A DNA stretch of 64,000 bases, taken from the NCBI GenBank assembly GCA_028685185.1, contig JAQUEK010000005.1, forward strand, positions 62,001 to 126,000, in the 5' to 3' direction. The notes under the pieces were generated by a model, which did not search any database, was not told the DNA's origin, and saw only the letters and a list, made by a program, of their open reading frames with translations. Origin of the DNA: Candidatus Altimarinota bacterium. Lineage in GTDB: Bacteria > Patescibacteriota > Gracilibacteria > BD1-5 > UBA2023. Positions within the stretch are counted from its first letter, which is position 1. Every line of letters begins with the position of its first letter. Below, one piece after another: positions 42,942-54,419 of this stretch. A program made the position numbers and the translations under genes.

Positions 42942-44240
42942 AACAGCATTGAAATCAGATTGAGTCCTGTTTCTGATTCTTTCTTGTATTTCATTCACTT
43001 CTTCATTTGTAAGTGTTTTTTCTGATGATCTGTAGGTCATTCTGAAAGTGTAGCTTATTCTGTCTGCTCAGAATTTCTTCTCATTCTCATATTTGTCGAT
43101 CATCTTTACCTCTTCTATTAGCTCTCATGCTTCATCCCTTACGATCTCAAAATAATTATTCACACTTTCTGATTTATCTATAACGAATGAGATATCTCTT
43201 TCTGTTGAAGGATATTTGCTCACCGGATTGAACTTTGTTTCAAGGTCTCACCATTGTTTAAGATATCTTTCATCCTTGCTCCAGAAAGATCTGATGTCAG
43301 GTATTCATTTCTTTATCATAGCTAATCTTTCGACTCAGAATCAGAATGCCCATCAGTTATATTTTGATGAGTCGATTCAATGGTTCTCAAGGACTTGAGG
43401 TGATACTATTCATCATCATAAGATTTCAAGCCAGTTATCTCAGAATTTCACTTCCATCTCAAGGCTTGGATCCGTATATGGATAGCTTTCATTGTTTATC
43501 CTATATTCTACATCTCAAAAAACTTCCTTGGCAACATCGATAAGAACCTTTTCAAGATCAGTCCTATCGATTATCTTCTTATCCTTTTCGATAAGATAAA
43601 GTCAATCGATCTGGTGGAATACGGGATGATGTTTACTATCTATTTCATCTTTCCTATATACCTTTCAATAGCTTATAGCCTTAACTGATCATTCATTTGA
43701 TAATTTCTGCCTTATCAGAGGATTTGAAAAATAATAGTACCACATTATCGTAGTATGAGTTTTCAATATATAGTTTTCATCAACATAGTATGTGTCTGAT
43801 TTTGTTCTAGCAGGATGGTTTTCAGGGAAATTGAACAAATCAAATGTTCAGAATGCAGGTACGATCTCAGGAGTCCTTATATGGTCGAATCAACTGAAAA
43901 CCTCAAGATTCGTGATATTATCTATTATAAGCTTCAATATGGAATTATCATCCCTTGTAAGATCAGGCATTTCCATATATCTCAATATTCTTGCATGCTC
44001 AGGAATAGAAGGGTCCAATGAAGAAATAAGCTGATTTTGGATATTTCTGGAAACCTCGATATTATAGACTCAATCCTCTCAAATTCAAGGCAAATCCATT
44101 ATTCATGATAAGGAATTGGTGACTTTTTCTATGACAGGCATAAGCTCTCACTTTTCTAGTAGGTCTGTTTTCCATTCAGTGGTGATAGCGCATCTTTGTG
44201 CTGGTATTGCAGCACCTTCTCATGGAGTTGTTTTTGACAT
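42933..44240 (-). CDS. pheS: phenylalanyl-tRNA synthetase alpha subunit with C-terminal FDX-ACB
   Basis: A 435-residue PheRS alpha-type catalytic chain. Class II motifs: motif 2 GKVYRKDEIDSKHHPVFHQI followed by DGLYLIEKD, then RINNESYPYTDPSLEMEVKF, GDNWLEILGGGIVSPQVLEN, and motif 3 GWAFGFGVERLAMIKKGIPD, IRSFWSKDERYLKQW. After it, residues ~340-435 (STERDISFVIDKSESVNNYF to RNRTQSDFNAVL) form an anticodon-binding ferredoxin fold (FDX-ACB). Bacterial PheS normally ends at motif 3 (~330-350 aa) and FDX-ACB is on PheT; mitochondrial monomeric PheRS carries it on the catalytic chain. Here PheT at 35349 also has one. The N-terminal coiled coil of bacterial PheS is not clear. Confidence 0.92.
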
Positions 44241-44333
44241 AATGCTATAGGTTATATATCATATATAATTTTTTTGATTATAATAAAAAAAAACCTATAG
44301 TCAATTTTTTGAAGCAAATTCAAAAAGATGACT

Positions 44334-44768
44334 TTATTTTTTGAATTTCACTATTTCCTTGATGATCTTATTTGCAATATTCGGATGAAGGTCTTCATTT
44401 TCGATTTCCTTTACTGAAAGCCATTTATATTCAGAATGTTCCAGATCCTTTCCGATTCAGAGGGTTATTTTAGGGCTGGTTTCATTTATATGGCAGAATG
44501 TAACATGTCAGTTTATCTCAAGAACATCACCATTAGGCTTATCCATCTCATCTTTTACTATCTTATGCAGAACGACATTATCAATGGTTTCGATTCATGT
44601 TTCTTCTTTAAGTTCTCTTCTTGCTGCATCGATATAATTCTCTCAATCCTCGATTCATCATTTGACGGCTTCCCATTTTTCATTGTCGAGCCTTTTCAGC
44701 AAAAGGACATTGTTCAAGGAATCGAATACGAATACCATCACGGCATTTACAATTATCTTATTTTTCAT
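44334..44768 (-). CDS. Nudix hydrolase, 144 aa
   Basis: The Nudix box GGIEDGENYIDAARRELKEE (then TGI; ~39-61) is complete, with the first two glycines both UGA-coded. The N-terminal IVNAVMVFVFDSLNNVLLLK and the C-terminal EYKWLSVKEIENEDLHPNIA fit the fold. It hydrolyses nucleoside diphosphate-linked compounds; the exact substrate cannot be read. It starts in a TAATG overlap with the stop of the AsnB-like gene, so translation is probably coupled to that gene. Confidence 0.9.
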
Positions 44769-45739
44769 TAAAAGTTCAGGATAGTGTTATTATATTGTAG
44801 CGTTCAGCATGTTGTGCAATGTACAGAATTTTCAGACCTTAGTTTTGATCTGCAGTATAGGCATGAATGTAAGCTTTCATCAGGATCATATCTTCATTCG
44901 TCAAGAAGGATCTTAAATAGGTGACATTCGAAAGGTGAGATGAAATCAATCTTATACTCATCTCTGAATTTTTCCATGTCATATAACTTGGAATATCTTT
45001 CTATCAGGGTATCAAGAGTTGAAGCTCAAGTAAATGCCATTGTCTGCGGTCTATAGGTCACGATTTCAGGAAGCATTCATCTGAAAGTCTCCCTTAATGC
45101 ATATTTCGTGACTTTTGTTCAGTCCGGATTCTCTAAAGTCCTGATTGAAAGCGGTAAGCTAAGTGTGAATTCTATAAGCTCCTTATCATGGTAAGGTAGG
45201 GCAACCTTGATTCCTGTTGATTTTGCTATCCTTTCTGTCATTACATCAATATCTTCCATTCTCCTGTTTATGAAATCAATCAGAGATTCATCTCAAAACT
45301 GCCAATTCTGCATTATAGGAAATGATCAGAAAAGATCATCAGAACCTTCTCATGTAGCTATATTATCGATTCATAATTCTTTAGCCGTTTCAAGTCACTT
45401 ATAAAGCACGATGGCTGCACTGACCCAATATATATTGAAGCAATTCAAAGACAAGACAACTTTATTGATTAGGCTTTCTATCTCATCTTGATTGATCGTC
45501 GCTATGATATGTTCGGCTCATAATTCTTTTGCGACCAGTGAAGCGAATTGCTTATCCGGTGAATCTTCATTTGTTATTACTGTAATACACTTCAGATCAG
45601 GATTATATTTCTTTCAGAGCATTGAAATTATACTGCTATCTACTCATCATGAGAGCAATACAGCATTTGGCCTGCAGTTTTTCACTGATTTATCCATCAA
45701 TTCATATATCTTTGATTTAACTGATTCATTATCTGTCAT
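44768..45739 (-). CDS. asparagine synthase-like ATP-dependent ligase with zinc ribbon
   Basis: A 323-residue protein with the AsnB C-terminal synthetase domain. The PP-loop is AVLLSGGVDSSIISML (~31), with IATGEGSDDLFGSFP as the second conserved loop and KVALPYHDKELIEFTLSLPL / RTLENPDGTKVTKYALRETF typical of the domain's end. The N-terminal glutaminase half of asparagine synthase, including Cys2, is absent. The C-terminal tail holds a zinc ribbon, CLYCRSKLRSENSVHCTTCG. Loss of the glutaminase and gain of a ribbon suggest an amide ligase or adenylating enzyme with another nitrogen or carrier partner. It is translationally coupled to the Nudix gene and follows the radical SAM gene by 23 bases. 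Confidence 0.88.
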
Positions 45740-45762
45740 TTGATCTGCTTTTAATAATAAAA

Positions 45763-47016
45763 TTAATTTTTGCCATTAAGTATCTCTTCGAAATTATTCG
45801 GATCTATGATGAGCTTATAATACGATTCTTTATCGATTCATTCAACTCAATATTTATAAAAAGTGAATTTATCATATGACTGGATAATATTTGTTGTCAG
45901 ATTTTCATTTTCTGCAAGCTCTTTCAATGGTGAGAATGATGTAGGTCGTATCGTTATATCATTATCCTTTAGAAGGCAAAAAAGCTCATATATGTCTTTT
46001 TTTGTCTGTTTAGGAACTCAAAGCATTATAAGTCATTTAAGAACAATATCATATTTCTTGAAATATCAGGCAACCCTTTTTATAAGATCTTTCGTGAATG
46101 TCTTATTCAGATATTTTGATGAATCGTTTATAGTCTCTATTCATACGGATACTTTATAACAACCTGATTTAGCCATGAGCTTCACGACCTCTTCATCATC
46201 TAGCAGATCAATCCTGCTTGAGCAGCACCAGGAAAATTTCAGTCATCTTTCTATTATCTTGCTGCAAAGCTCTATCACCCATTTCTGATTGAAATTGAAA
46301 GTCGGAGCGAATAGTTTGAAACTATCGAACCTGTTTGCATTTTCAGACATGAAAGCAATCACATCATCTGTGCTTTTTCTTCTTTCTCTGACTCAATATG
46401 TGGCAACCGATAAGCAATAGCTGCAATTGAAAGGACATCATCTTGCAACTGTGAAAGATAATTGTTTTCTTCAATTAAGGGAATTATAATAATCCGATGG
46501 CGCTTTATCTGGATTTGGAAAGCTCCACTCGTTTTCAAGATATGATCATTGAAATGTCTTTTTCTCCGTAACAAGATAAATTCAAGTCGGAACCGTTGTT
46601 CCTTTATTTTCTATATAATCAAGATAGCTTAAGATGGATATTTCCCAATCTCAAGAAACCACTATCGCATCGATGAATTCCGATTCTTTGAAAAATCAAG
46701 GGATATGATTTATTATATCTCAATATATTATTATCTTAGTTGAAGGTTTGATGGATTTTATGAATTCGGCGAATCGTAGGCTCTGCTTTAGATTTTCTGT
46801 TCTTACAAGTAGTACAAGTACTTTGTAATCCTCCTGAAGGAATTCCTTGCTTATATCATAGATGCTATATGTCGGATCTATGCAATCCAAAGATGTTACC
46901 TCGTGATGCTTTCATAGATATGCGCTGATCTCCCAAAAATAGGTGTATCTTTTCGGTATGGTAACATGAACCGGTCTGGTTCAATTCTGCCTAGGGTATA
47001 GATGCAATATTTTCAC
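45763..47016 (-). CDS. radical SAM protein, B12-binding-type architecture
   Basis: A 417-residue radical SAM enzyme. The iron-sulfur motif is ARGCPFNCSYCLSV (~188-200). The following half-barrel shows SRIDLLDDEEVVKLMAKSGC, YKVSVGIETINDSSKYLNKT and LKGLIMLGVPKQTKKDIYEL. The N-terminal ~180 residues (VKILHLYPRQNGTRPVHV, then a Rossmann-like alternation) resemble the cobalamin-binding domain that often precedes this core, though the DxHxxG cobalamin motif is not seen. The start is uncertain: GTG 47016 is the first plausible codon and no Shine-Dalgarno is present; TTG 47007 is an alternative. It lies upstream of the AsnB-like and Nudix genes, probably in one operon. Reaction unknown. Confidence 0.88.
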
Positions 47017-47096
47017 AAAACTATTATTGAAAAAATAATTTGGACTATTATAAGTTATTAAATCTATAAATCAAAAAATATTTATATGTTATCGGA

Positions 47097-48038
47097 TTAG
47101 CCTAGAATCTTACTTATAAATCTCTCAAGATTCATGTAGGCAATCTTTTCTAACTCAATCTCTGAGAAATCATTTTTCTCAAGTTCCTTCATCAGAATAG
47201 GGAAGTCAGATGCTTCGCGAAATCCTGTAATAGGGGTAAGGATCGGATTCACCATTCAATCGAAATCGCTTCAGATACAGACATTATCGATATATCAGTT
47301 TTCTTTCATATATCTGAAATGACCTATCATATCAGAGACATCATCTCATCAGATCATAAGGTTTATTCATATCATTCATAAAACCCCTCATCTTTCGCAC
47401 ACAGCTTCTATCTGACGTTTATTGATATTTCTTGGGTCACTGTCGCTAACTTCCATTATCGCTGTATGTGAAACCAATGGAGATTTAGAATAATGTTTCA
47501 TTATATCCCAAAAAAGCGTTTCAGTTGTATGTGCGAGATCGCATATGATAGGAAGTTTGTTCAATCGTTTTATAAGATCGATTCATAATGCTGTCAGTCA
47601 TCTCTCATCGTAAAATGCATTTCAATCCCTCCATGTTATTCAGATCGAACGAAGTCATAGATTATAGAAATATTCGAAATCTTCAATTGAAGATAGCGGA
47701 TTTGCTCATTCCATATGCAAAAGAAAACCTACCTTACCTTTTTCTATCCGCTTCAGATCTTCTTTTGATTTAACGAAAAAGATATCCCCTCTGCTATTCT
47801 CTATTATCTGCTCGTATATGCCGTATTGGTTTTTTGCTTCTTCCATATTCCTAGCAAAAATCACAGCAAAGACCAGTTGGACATCGCCTTCTAGAAGCCT
47901 AGGAAAATCAGATTGATTGACTCATTTGAACGATGGATTAATGGATTCTCAAAAAAGTTCATTCCTTTTGAAGAAATCCTTTGCTGTGACCAAATCTATG
48001 TTTGCAGCAATATCCTCATGCGCATCGAATATTTTCAT
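47097..48038 (-). CDS. membrane dipeptidase family M19
   Basis: A 313-residue zinc dipeptidase of the renal dipeptidase family. Metal and active-site residues: KIFDAHEDIAAN (HxD at 7-9, usually DGHNDL), LLHMEGANPLSS (bridging Glu), GLRSIGITWRDGNAFYDERG, PIICDLAHTTETLF and LVSHTAIMEVSDSDPRNIN (two His), and CIGSDFDGMVNP (Asp). It has no signal peptide, so it is probably cytoplasmic, cleaving dipeptides including D-amino-acid types. It sits between the radical SAM gene and two unknown genes on the same strand, with gaps of 16-80 bases. Confidence 0.92.
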
Positions 48039-48054
48039 GATTGAAATTTAAGGG

Positions 48055-49506
48055 TTAGTTATTCTTGTTCAAATTGTTCGTATACTTTATATGTTCTCAT
48101 AATTCATGCATACTTAAAGATCTCACCTGCTCAGGAATTCCTATCGTTTTTCAGTTATGCAGGATATCATATTGCGTTACGGGCAATTCATCGCTCATTG
48201 CAGAAATGCCGAACTGAAGATTTGCAATATCTGTCTTTATTCTCTGTATTGTATCTTTTATTGCTATAACCCTTCAGTCCAGCTCTATCGGATTTTCCTT
48301 TACCAAAAGCAGGCTTATTAGATTCTTACGGATAATCGGTTCTTTTTCCGGATCACCAAGCATCTTGAATGTCTGATCTGCCATCTTTCTGGATCAAGCT
48401 GGAATAGATGATAGATTATTGAAGATAGACTCGATTTCTGACTTCAAATCTTCAGATGACATAATGGCAACCTTTTCTTGCATAAGATCGCTTATTTCTT
48501 TCTGGATGTCTCATTTCAAGCGGAAATTTCACTGCAATTCCATATAGCTTTCTAAGATTGCCTCCTGTAGCTTTTTCTTTTCTGAATCTGTTGTAACTAT
48601 ATTTCATATTCATTCTGTGGAAACAAGATGAAATGATATCTTTTCAGGCAGATCATCAGGAAATTCCTTTTTCAGGATATTGAACATCTCGCATAGCTCT
48701 TTTTGGTTTTCAGTGGCAAGGGCTTTATTCCTTATAAGATAGTTCATCATCTGGGTTCATGAGAAGTGGATGGCATCCCATGATTTTCTCGGATCTCAAT
48801 TCAGCCTGTAGAAATCCACAAGGGTGCTTAATAATATATATATGTTGGATCTGAATATTATTCACTCAGAATTCTTTTCAGATCAACCATTGAATGTCTC
48901 TGTGGTTCATTTCAGGTTTTCAAATGCCATATCAGCCATCTGTTCCGGAGTCAGGAACATTTCTATATCTTCATTGAAGAATCTTTGGGATTCTGTATCG
49001 CTTGGCTCGCTGTTCAATATTGTTCAATTCTCAAGAATATAGTTTCAGAATTGCCTTGGATGGGTTTTTGCCAATACAAGAAGGAAATCATGAAGCTTTG
49101 GAAAACCAAGCAAGAACTCAGAACTGAGTGTAATATTTGATGACGGAAGCTTTTTAAGCGAATCGAAATGAATCTGAGCCGGACGGCTTGATTTTTCTCA
49201 TGGATCATATCATAGAACTTCCATGACCTGGTTTCTTATGAGCGATGTATCATGAGTAAGAGGGGAGTCAGGATTTTCAGAGATTGCAACTTTTGCATTT
49301 CATACCTTAAGGAAGGCTGGTTCATATATGTTAGCTGTTCATTTCAGGAATTCATGCAGTATGATAGGGAATCATTCCTGAGCAAGGAATATGGTAGGCA
49401 TATTGAAATTCCCGACATGAGCACTTCTTAATACGCTACCTCAGTTAAGCTGATGGGTTTTTATATCATCAAGTGATTTTCATTTTCAATCCAGTATCTC
49501 AAACAT
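48055..49506 (-). CDS. hypothetical protein, 483 aa
   Basis: ATG to TAA, with about 20 UGA-Gly codons and no membrane segment. The N-terminus reads MFEILDGKGKSLDDIKTHQL, then GGSVLRSAHVGNFNMPTIFL. A middle helical section and a C-terminal helical bundle follow (QKEISDLMQEKVAIMSSEDL, ELDGRVIAIKDTIQRIKTDI). No family recognised. It follows the 415-aa gene after 24 bases and precedes the dipeptidase by 16, so it is likely operonic with both. Function unknown; I cannot tell enzyme from structural protein. Confidence 0.7.
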
Positions 49507-49530
49507 AAGTTTTCAGATAATAAAATTAAA

Positions 49531-50778
49531 TTAGTCGTTGAATCATTTTTTCCAGATATCCATGATTTCCTTCTCTCATCTGAATATCCAGTCGTAAATA
49601 TAGGAAATCTTCTTGTATATATCATAATCATCTGCCTCTTTTCAGTTTGAATCAATGGGAATTCGGACTATCTTTCAATGTTCATCCTTTCATAAGACCA
49701 ATTCTTCGAAAAGCATTATTATTCACTGTATGAGGTTTCTGTAGTATTTCGATTTCAATCATCATCAGCTCAAGCTAGCTTCATATAGCTTTTTTATAGG
49801 ATCCTCGAACGGACTCAGAAGAAGCCTGTTTTCTTTCTGATAGCAGATATAAGGTGATTCTTTCTCAAGCTCTCAATTCACTCATGAATATAGCCTGGCT
49901 CAGGCGTTTGCATATGATAATGTAACTTTATTGTTTATATTGTTAAGTGCTGTGAATAGGTTATATCTTGCATGGAATGGCTGTTCATCCATTATATATC
50001 ATCAGTTTTTCTTATCTAGGTTTCGTATGAACCATCCGAGTTTGATACCTCATTTTTCCTGATTTACAAGGGACCAGATATCTGCCATCTCGATGGAATA
50101 ATGATGTCATCATACGAAAGATGTCTCATCAGCTTTCCTTATAAGCTTCTCATATCATTCTTTTGTTTCTTTTCAGATTATAGATTCTATGTCTGATTGC
50201 AGGAATATGTTCCATCATTCTGACATGGAAAATTTCTTTGTGACTAATTTCAATATTTCCTTTTCGGCCAGCATGACTGCATCTATTTTTTCTTCTGAGA
50301 ATTCACTGTTTTTCGGTATGTTCGTATATGTTATCCTGTTTGCAAGTAGAATCCTGCATTCTCATAATTCAAGTTCCCTTCGCATTTTCTCAGCTGTAAG
50401 AAGCATACTCAGAACATCAAACGGAAGTCATTTGCATAGAGCTTTGCTTCATCATCACATTCAGAAGAACAATGGCGGATGATTCTCAAATTCAGTGTGA
50501 GGATTAAGTCTCAATAGGCTTAAAGGATGATTTACCGTACGTAGCGATAATATTAGTTTCCTGTATTTTTCGAAATATGGTTTTCTTTCTTCTGGAATCT
50601 TTTGGTTTTGTTTATCCCTTATCTGCTTTATATGTTCGGAATCTCAGATCATATACTCAATATAATCCAACAGCTGGATAGCTGTTGGATTATCGTTTAT
50701 ATTTCTTATTATCTTTGAGATGTCTTCATCATTTATATCAACAAGATTCCTTAAGATTTCCAATCCTTTGATATTCAT
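49531..50778 (-). CDS. hypothetical protein, 415 aa
   Basis: A 415-residue soluble protein. The N-terminus is helical (MNIKGLEILRNLVDINDEDI). Near residue 110 lies FFGMGGGSKALCKGLPFDVL, a glycine-rich turn coded largely by UGA that could be a nucleotide or ligand loop. Later segments include EGYEKLIRKADETSFVGGHH, YSIEMADIWSLVNQEKGG and GWFIRNLDKKNGGYIMDEQP. No catalytic motif is certain. It is the first gene of the run ending at the Nudix gene, after a gap of 97 bases from the ABC exporter. It pairs with the 483-aa gene downstream. Function unknown. Confidence 0.7.
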
Positions 50779-50875
50779 ATAAAAAATTTTAAAATAAGTT
50801 TATCTTGAATATATTTATTTTAGCTGAATTGTCAATGTAATATATCCTATTATGTTGTTCTGACTATAAAAAATA

Positions 50876-52636
50876 TTAACTTTCCCTTTTTCATTTCAGA
50901 AGCATATCAAGTGCATTTTCCATTGTTCAGGTGCTGGTTATATCTCATGAGTTCACGAAAAATATCTCATCAGCATTCTTTATCGTGTTCAGCCTATGAG
51001 CTATGATAACCTTAGTTGTGTCTTTGGGTAATTTATTCAGCATCTCTTCTAGAATCTGCTCTGTGACAGTATCGATATTCGCAGTCGCTTCATCAAGTAT
51101 CAGTATTTCAGGTTTTCTTAGGATAGCACGCATGAATGCGAGAAGCTGTTTCTGTCAAAGGCTTATTGAATCTCAGCTTGCTGTGACCTCAGTTTCAAGT
51201 CATTTGTCAAACCTATTCAACAGATCCGTAAGTTCCATCTTTTCCAAAAGCTTCATTATCTGATCATCTGAACAATTCATGCAATCTTGGTTTCAATAAA
51301 GTATGTTATCTTTCACGGTTCATGTGAACAGGAATGGCTCCTGTAATATGAATCAGATTTTTTTTGTGAGTTCGGAAGGCTTGTATGATCTTATGTCTCT
51401 CTTATCTAAGAGCACCTTACCGCTTGTAGGATCATATAATCTTGCCATAAGTGAAGCTGTTGTCGTCTTTCATCATCAGGTAGGGCCGACAAGCGCATAT
51501 GTCTTTCATTTGCAGAGCTTGAAATTTATATTTTTCAATACTTCGCTCCCATCAGGATAATGGAAAAACACATCATTGAATTCTAATATCGAATCTGTTT
51601 CTTTCCTGCTATAATCCTTCGAGACCTTCATATCTGATTTCAGTGCCAGTACCTCAGATATCCTATCAAGAGATGCTAGCGCAAGCTGGAATGATGACCA
51701 AATCGAAGCCAACATCCTTAATGGCCCATAGAAATTGTTCACATAGAATTGGAAACCTATAAGAAGTCATAGTGTGATATTTCAATGTGTTATAAGGAAT
51801 ATTCAGTAGCTTATGGCGATAAGCTGAGCAAGATTCGATGCAAGTCAATAAAGCGGGATGAAAACATTGCTTGCGATTCATGCTTTCATCGATGCTCTGT
51901 AATTCCTTCTGTTATGATCTTCGAATTTATTTCTGAAATAATCGAGGCGGTTAAAAGCGACTATGACTTTGAAATTATTTAGGCTTTCTTGTATTTCGGC
52001 ACTCATTCATCATGTTGATTGTAGGCTTTCGAGATTAGTCCTCTTTACCCATGGAGAGATCATCTGCGTAACGATAAATACCAATACAGCAGGAAAAAGA
52101 GTTGCGGAACCAAGCTTTATATCAAGAATCAATATGAATATACCGGATCAAATTATAAGGAAGAAATTACCAAGAAATTGCATAAGTGCCTGAGATATGA
52201 ATTGGTTCAATTTTTCGGTATCGCTGTTTATCCTTGATATCAGATCTCAGGTTTTATTTTGATTGAAGAATGCAACAGGTAATTCCTGAAGCTTTGTGAA
52301 GACTGTATTTCTGAGATTGAAGAGAATCCTTCTTCAGACTCATCACATGGTCTTTGTCTGCACAAAGCTAGCATAGCTTCATACTATATAGACCAAGAGC
52401 AATATCGCTGAGTTGATGAGGATTCAATTGTAATCTTTTGATTTTATATAAGTATCTATCGTGCTTGCTATTATGACGGGTGCTATCAGAACTGAAAGGG
52501 AACTGAATATCACCGCAATAAGAGTTATCACCAGATTCTTTTTTTCTCATGACATCAAAGGCCCGATTCTTTTTATCGATTCGAGAAAAGGCTCCTTTTT
52601 CTTGTCATTGTCTTTTATATTAAGCTTGTAGTTCAT
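50876..52636 (-). CDS. ABC exporter half-transporter, catalytically competent subunit
   Basis: A 586-residue type IV (B-family) ABC exporter subunit. A six-helix membrane domain occupies ~20-330 ([30 protein letters not shown]); the ATPase follows from ~350. Walker A is [16 protein letters not shown], Walker [21 protein letters not shown] with the catalytic Glu, and the H-loop [13 protein letters not shown]. The signature is DSISLGQKQLLAF, where LSGGQ is degenerate. Together with 52620-54359, which has the complementary defects, it forms a heterodimer with one working ATP site. Its start lies 17 bases inside the upstream gene, indicating coupled translation. The substrate is unknown (drug, lipid or peptide). 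Confidence 0.93.
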
Positions 52637-54359
52637 AGTTGTTAGTTGAAAATTGTGAGTTGTATATCTGTATGTATTCAGGGCTTGTACCTATAAGCTC
52701 ATCATGTGTACCTATGGCAAGTACTTCTCATTCCATAAGCAGTATTATCTGGTCGTAATCCTTTATGGACTCTATCTTCTGCGTGACTGAAATCAAGGTT
52801 AAACCAGGATAGTTCAGGTAGACGTTTTCAATTATCTTCTTCTCGGTTTTCGTATCAAGCCTTGCAGTGAAATCATCGAGAAAAAGTATCTTAGGATTAA
52901 TCGCCAATGCACGCGCAAGCATTATCCTTTGCTTCTGTCATCCGGAAAGGCTTGTTCATCTTTCGGAAACCACCGTATCAAGCTTATCAGGAAGAAGATC
53001 TATGAATTCTCTGAGCTCAGCAGTATCTATGGCCTTTTCAAGGCTTTTATCATCTACAGTATTGCTGAAAGCAATATTTTCCCTTAATGTAAGGTTGAAT
53101 ATGTTGCTATCTTGGAACACAAGTCAGATTTGTCCGTGAAGCGATTTCTTGTCATAATCTGCCAAGTTTTCTCTGTCATATTCGATGGTTCATGATGTTT
53201 CCTTGATAAGTCAGGTCAGAAGACAGAGAAGCTGGGTTTTTCATGCTGCTGTCGGTCAGATTATTGCGGTTTTGGAATTCGGGTTTATAGTGAATGAAAC
53301 ATTGTTCAGTATGACTTTCTCTCAGAATTTCAGAAATACATCTTTCAATATTATCCCTCAATCCAACTCTCTGATTATCTTTCATTTTCATGTTTTTTCA
53401 CTCACTTCCAGAACTTCTTGGATTCTTCCATATGATGCTGAAGCCTGTGCAATCACTCAGCTCATGAAACCTATTATTATGATAGGGAATATAAGAATGG
53501 AAAGATAACCGTTGAATGCCGCGAAATCTCAAAGGGTCATATTACCGGTTATCACATAACGACCTCAAAGCAGAAGAATTATCAGCACTGCGATATTTGC
53601 AGTGAATGATATTATTGGAATCAGCATAGCAAACATACGCAGTATCTGTATTCATATATCTTTTGATCTTGTATTCGCTTCGAGGAACTTATTATACTCG
53701 TATGTCTGTGAATTCAATATCCTTATGAGAGATGAACCTAATATACTCTCATTTATTATCTTATTAAGCCAATCAACAGTTTCCTGACCTTCCTTGAAAA
53801 GCTTCCTGACCTTATTCAGCACGAATCAGAATGATATTCAGATAATCGGGACTATTGCAAGCACAGCCAAAGCAAGCTGCCAATTTATAAGAAACAGCAG
53901 AATACTCGCTCATATTATCAGAAACACCGATGAAATGATTGAAGATATCGCCTGAGAAACGAACATTTTTACAGAATCCACATCTGAAGTAAGATTCGTG
54001 AGAAGTTTTCAAGGAGTTGCTTCCTGTATGTAATTGAAATCCTGAACCGATATCTTAGCTGCTATCTTTGATCTGAGATCCATTGCTACTTTTTCTGAGA
54101 TATATGTCTGCATTATATTCTGCAGATATATGAATATGAAAATAAGGACAGAAACCGCAAAAAATTCAATTGCAAGAAATTGCGGATTGAATTTTTTCTG
54201 CACAAAAGTATCTATAGCTGATGAAATAATCTTAGGAATCAGAAGATTAAGAGCATTTCCTATCACTGTAAGTATCAGAAGGATCACGATAAGTGCAGCA
54301 TAAGGCTTCAGAATACTGAAGATGCTTCCGTTTTTCTTGTCTGTGTTTGCATGTGCCAT
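52620..54359 (-). CDS. ABC exporter half-transporter, degenerate-site subunit
   Basis: A 579-residue partner of 50876-52636. The membrane domain has six helices (YAALIVILLILTVIGNALNL, FLAIEFFAVSVLIFIFIYLQ). The ATPase has Walker A TAIIGPTAAGKTQLLC and an intact signature GTSLSGGQKQRIMLARALA. Walker B is KILFLDDFTARLDTKTEK with Asp in place of the catalytic Glu, and the H-loop position reads ISVTQKIES with Gln for His. Its own ATP site should therefore be non-hydrolytic, while its signature completes the partner's site. This is the TM287/288 and BmrCD type of heterodimer. The ATG at 54359 opens MAHANTDKKNG. Confidence 0.93.
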
Positions 54360-54419
54360 TTGAATTCTTTAGATATATCTTTATATTATATGTATTTTTT
54401 AAGTTTATCAATTTTTGAA

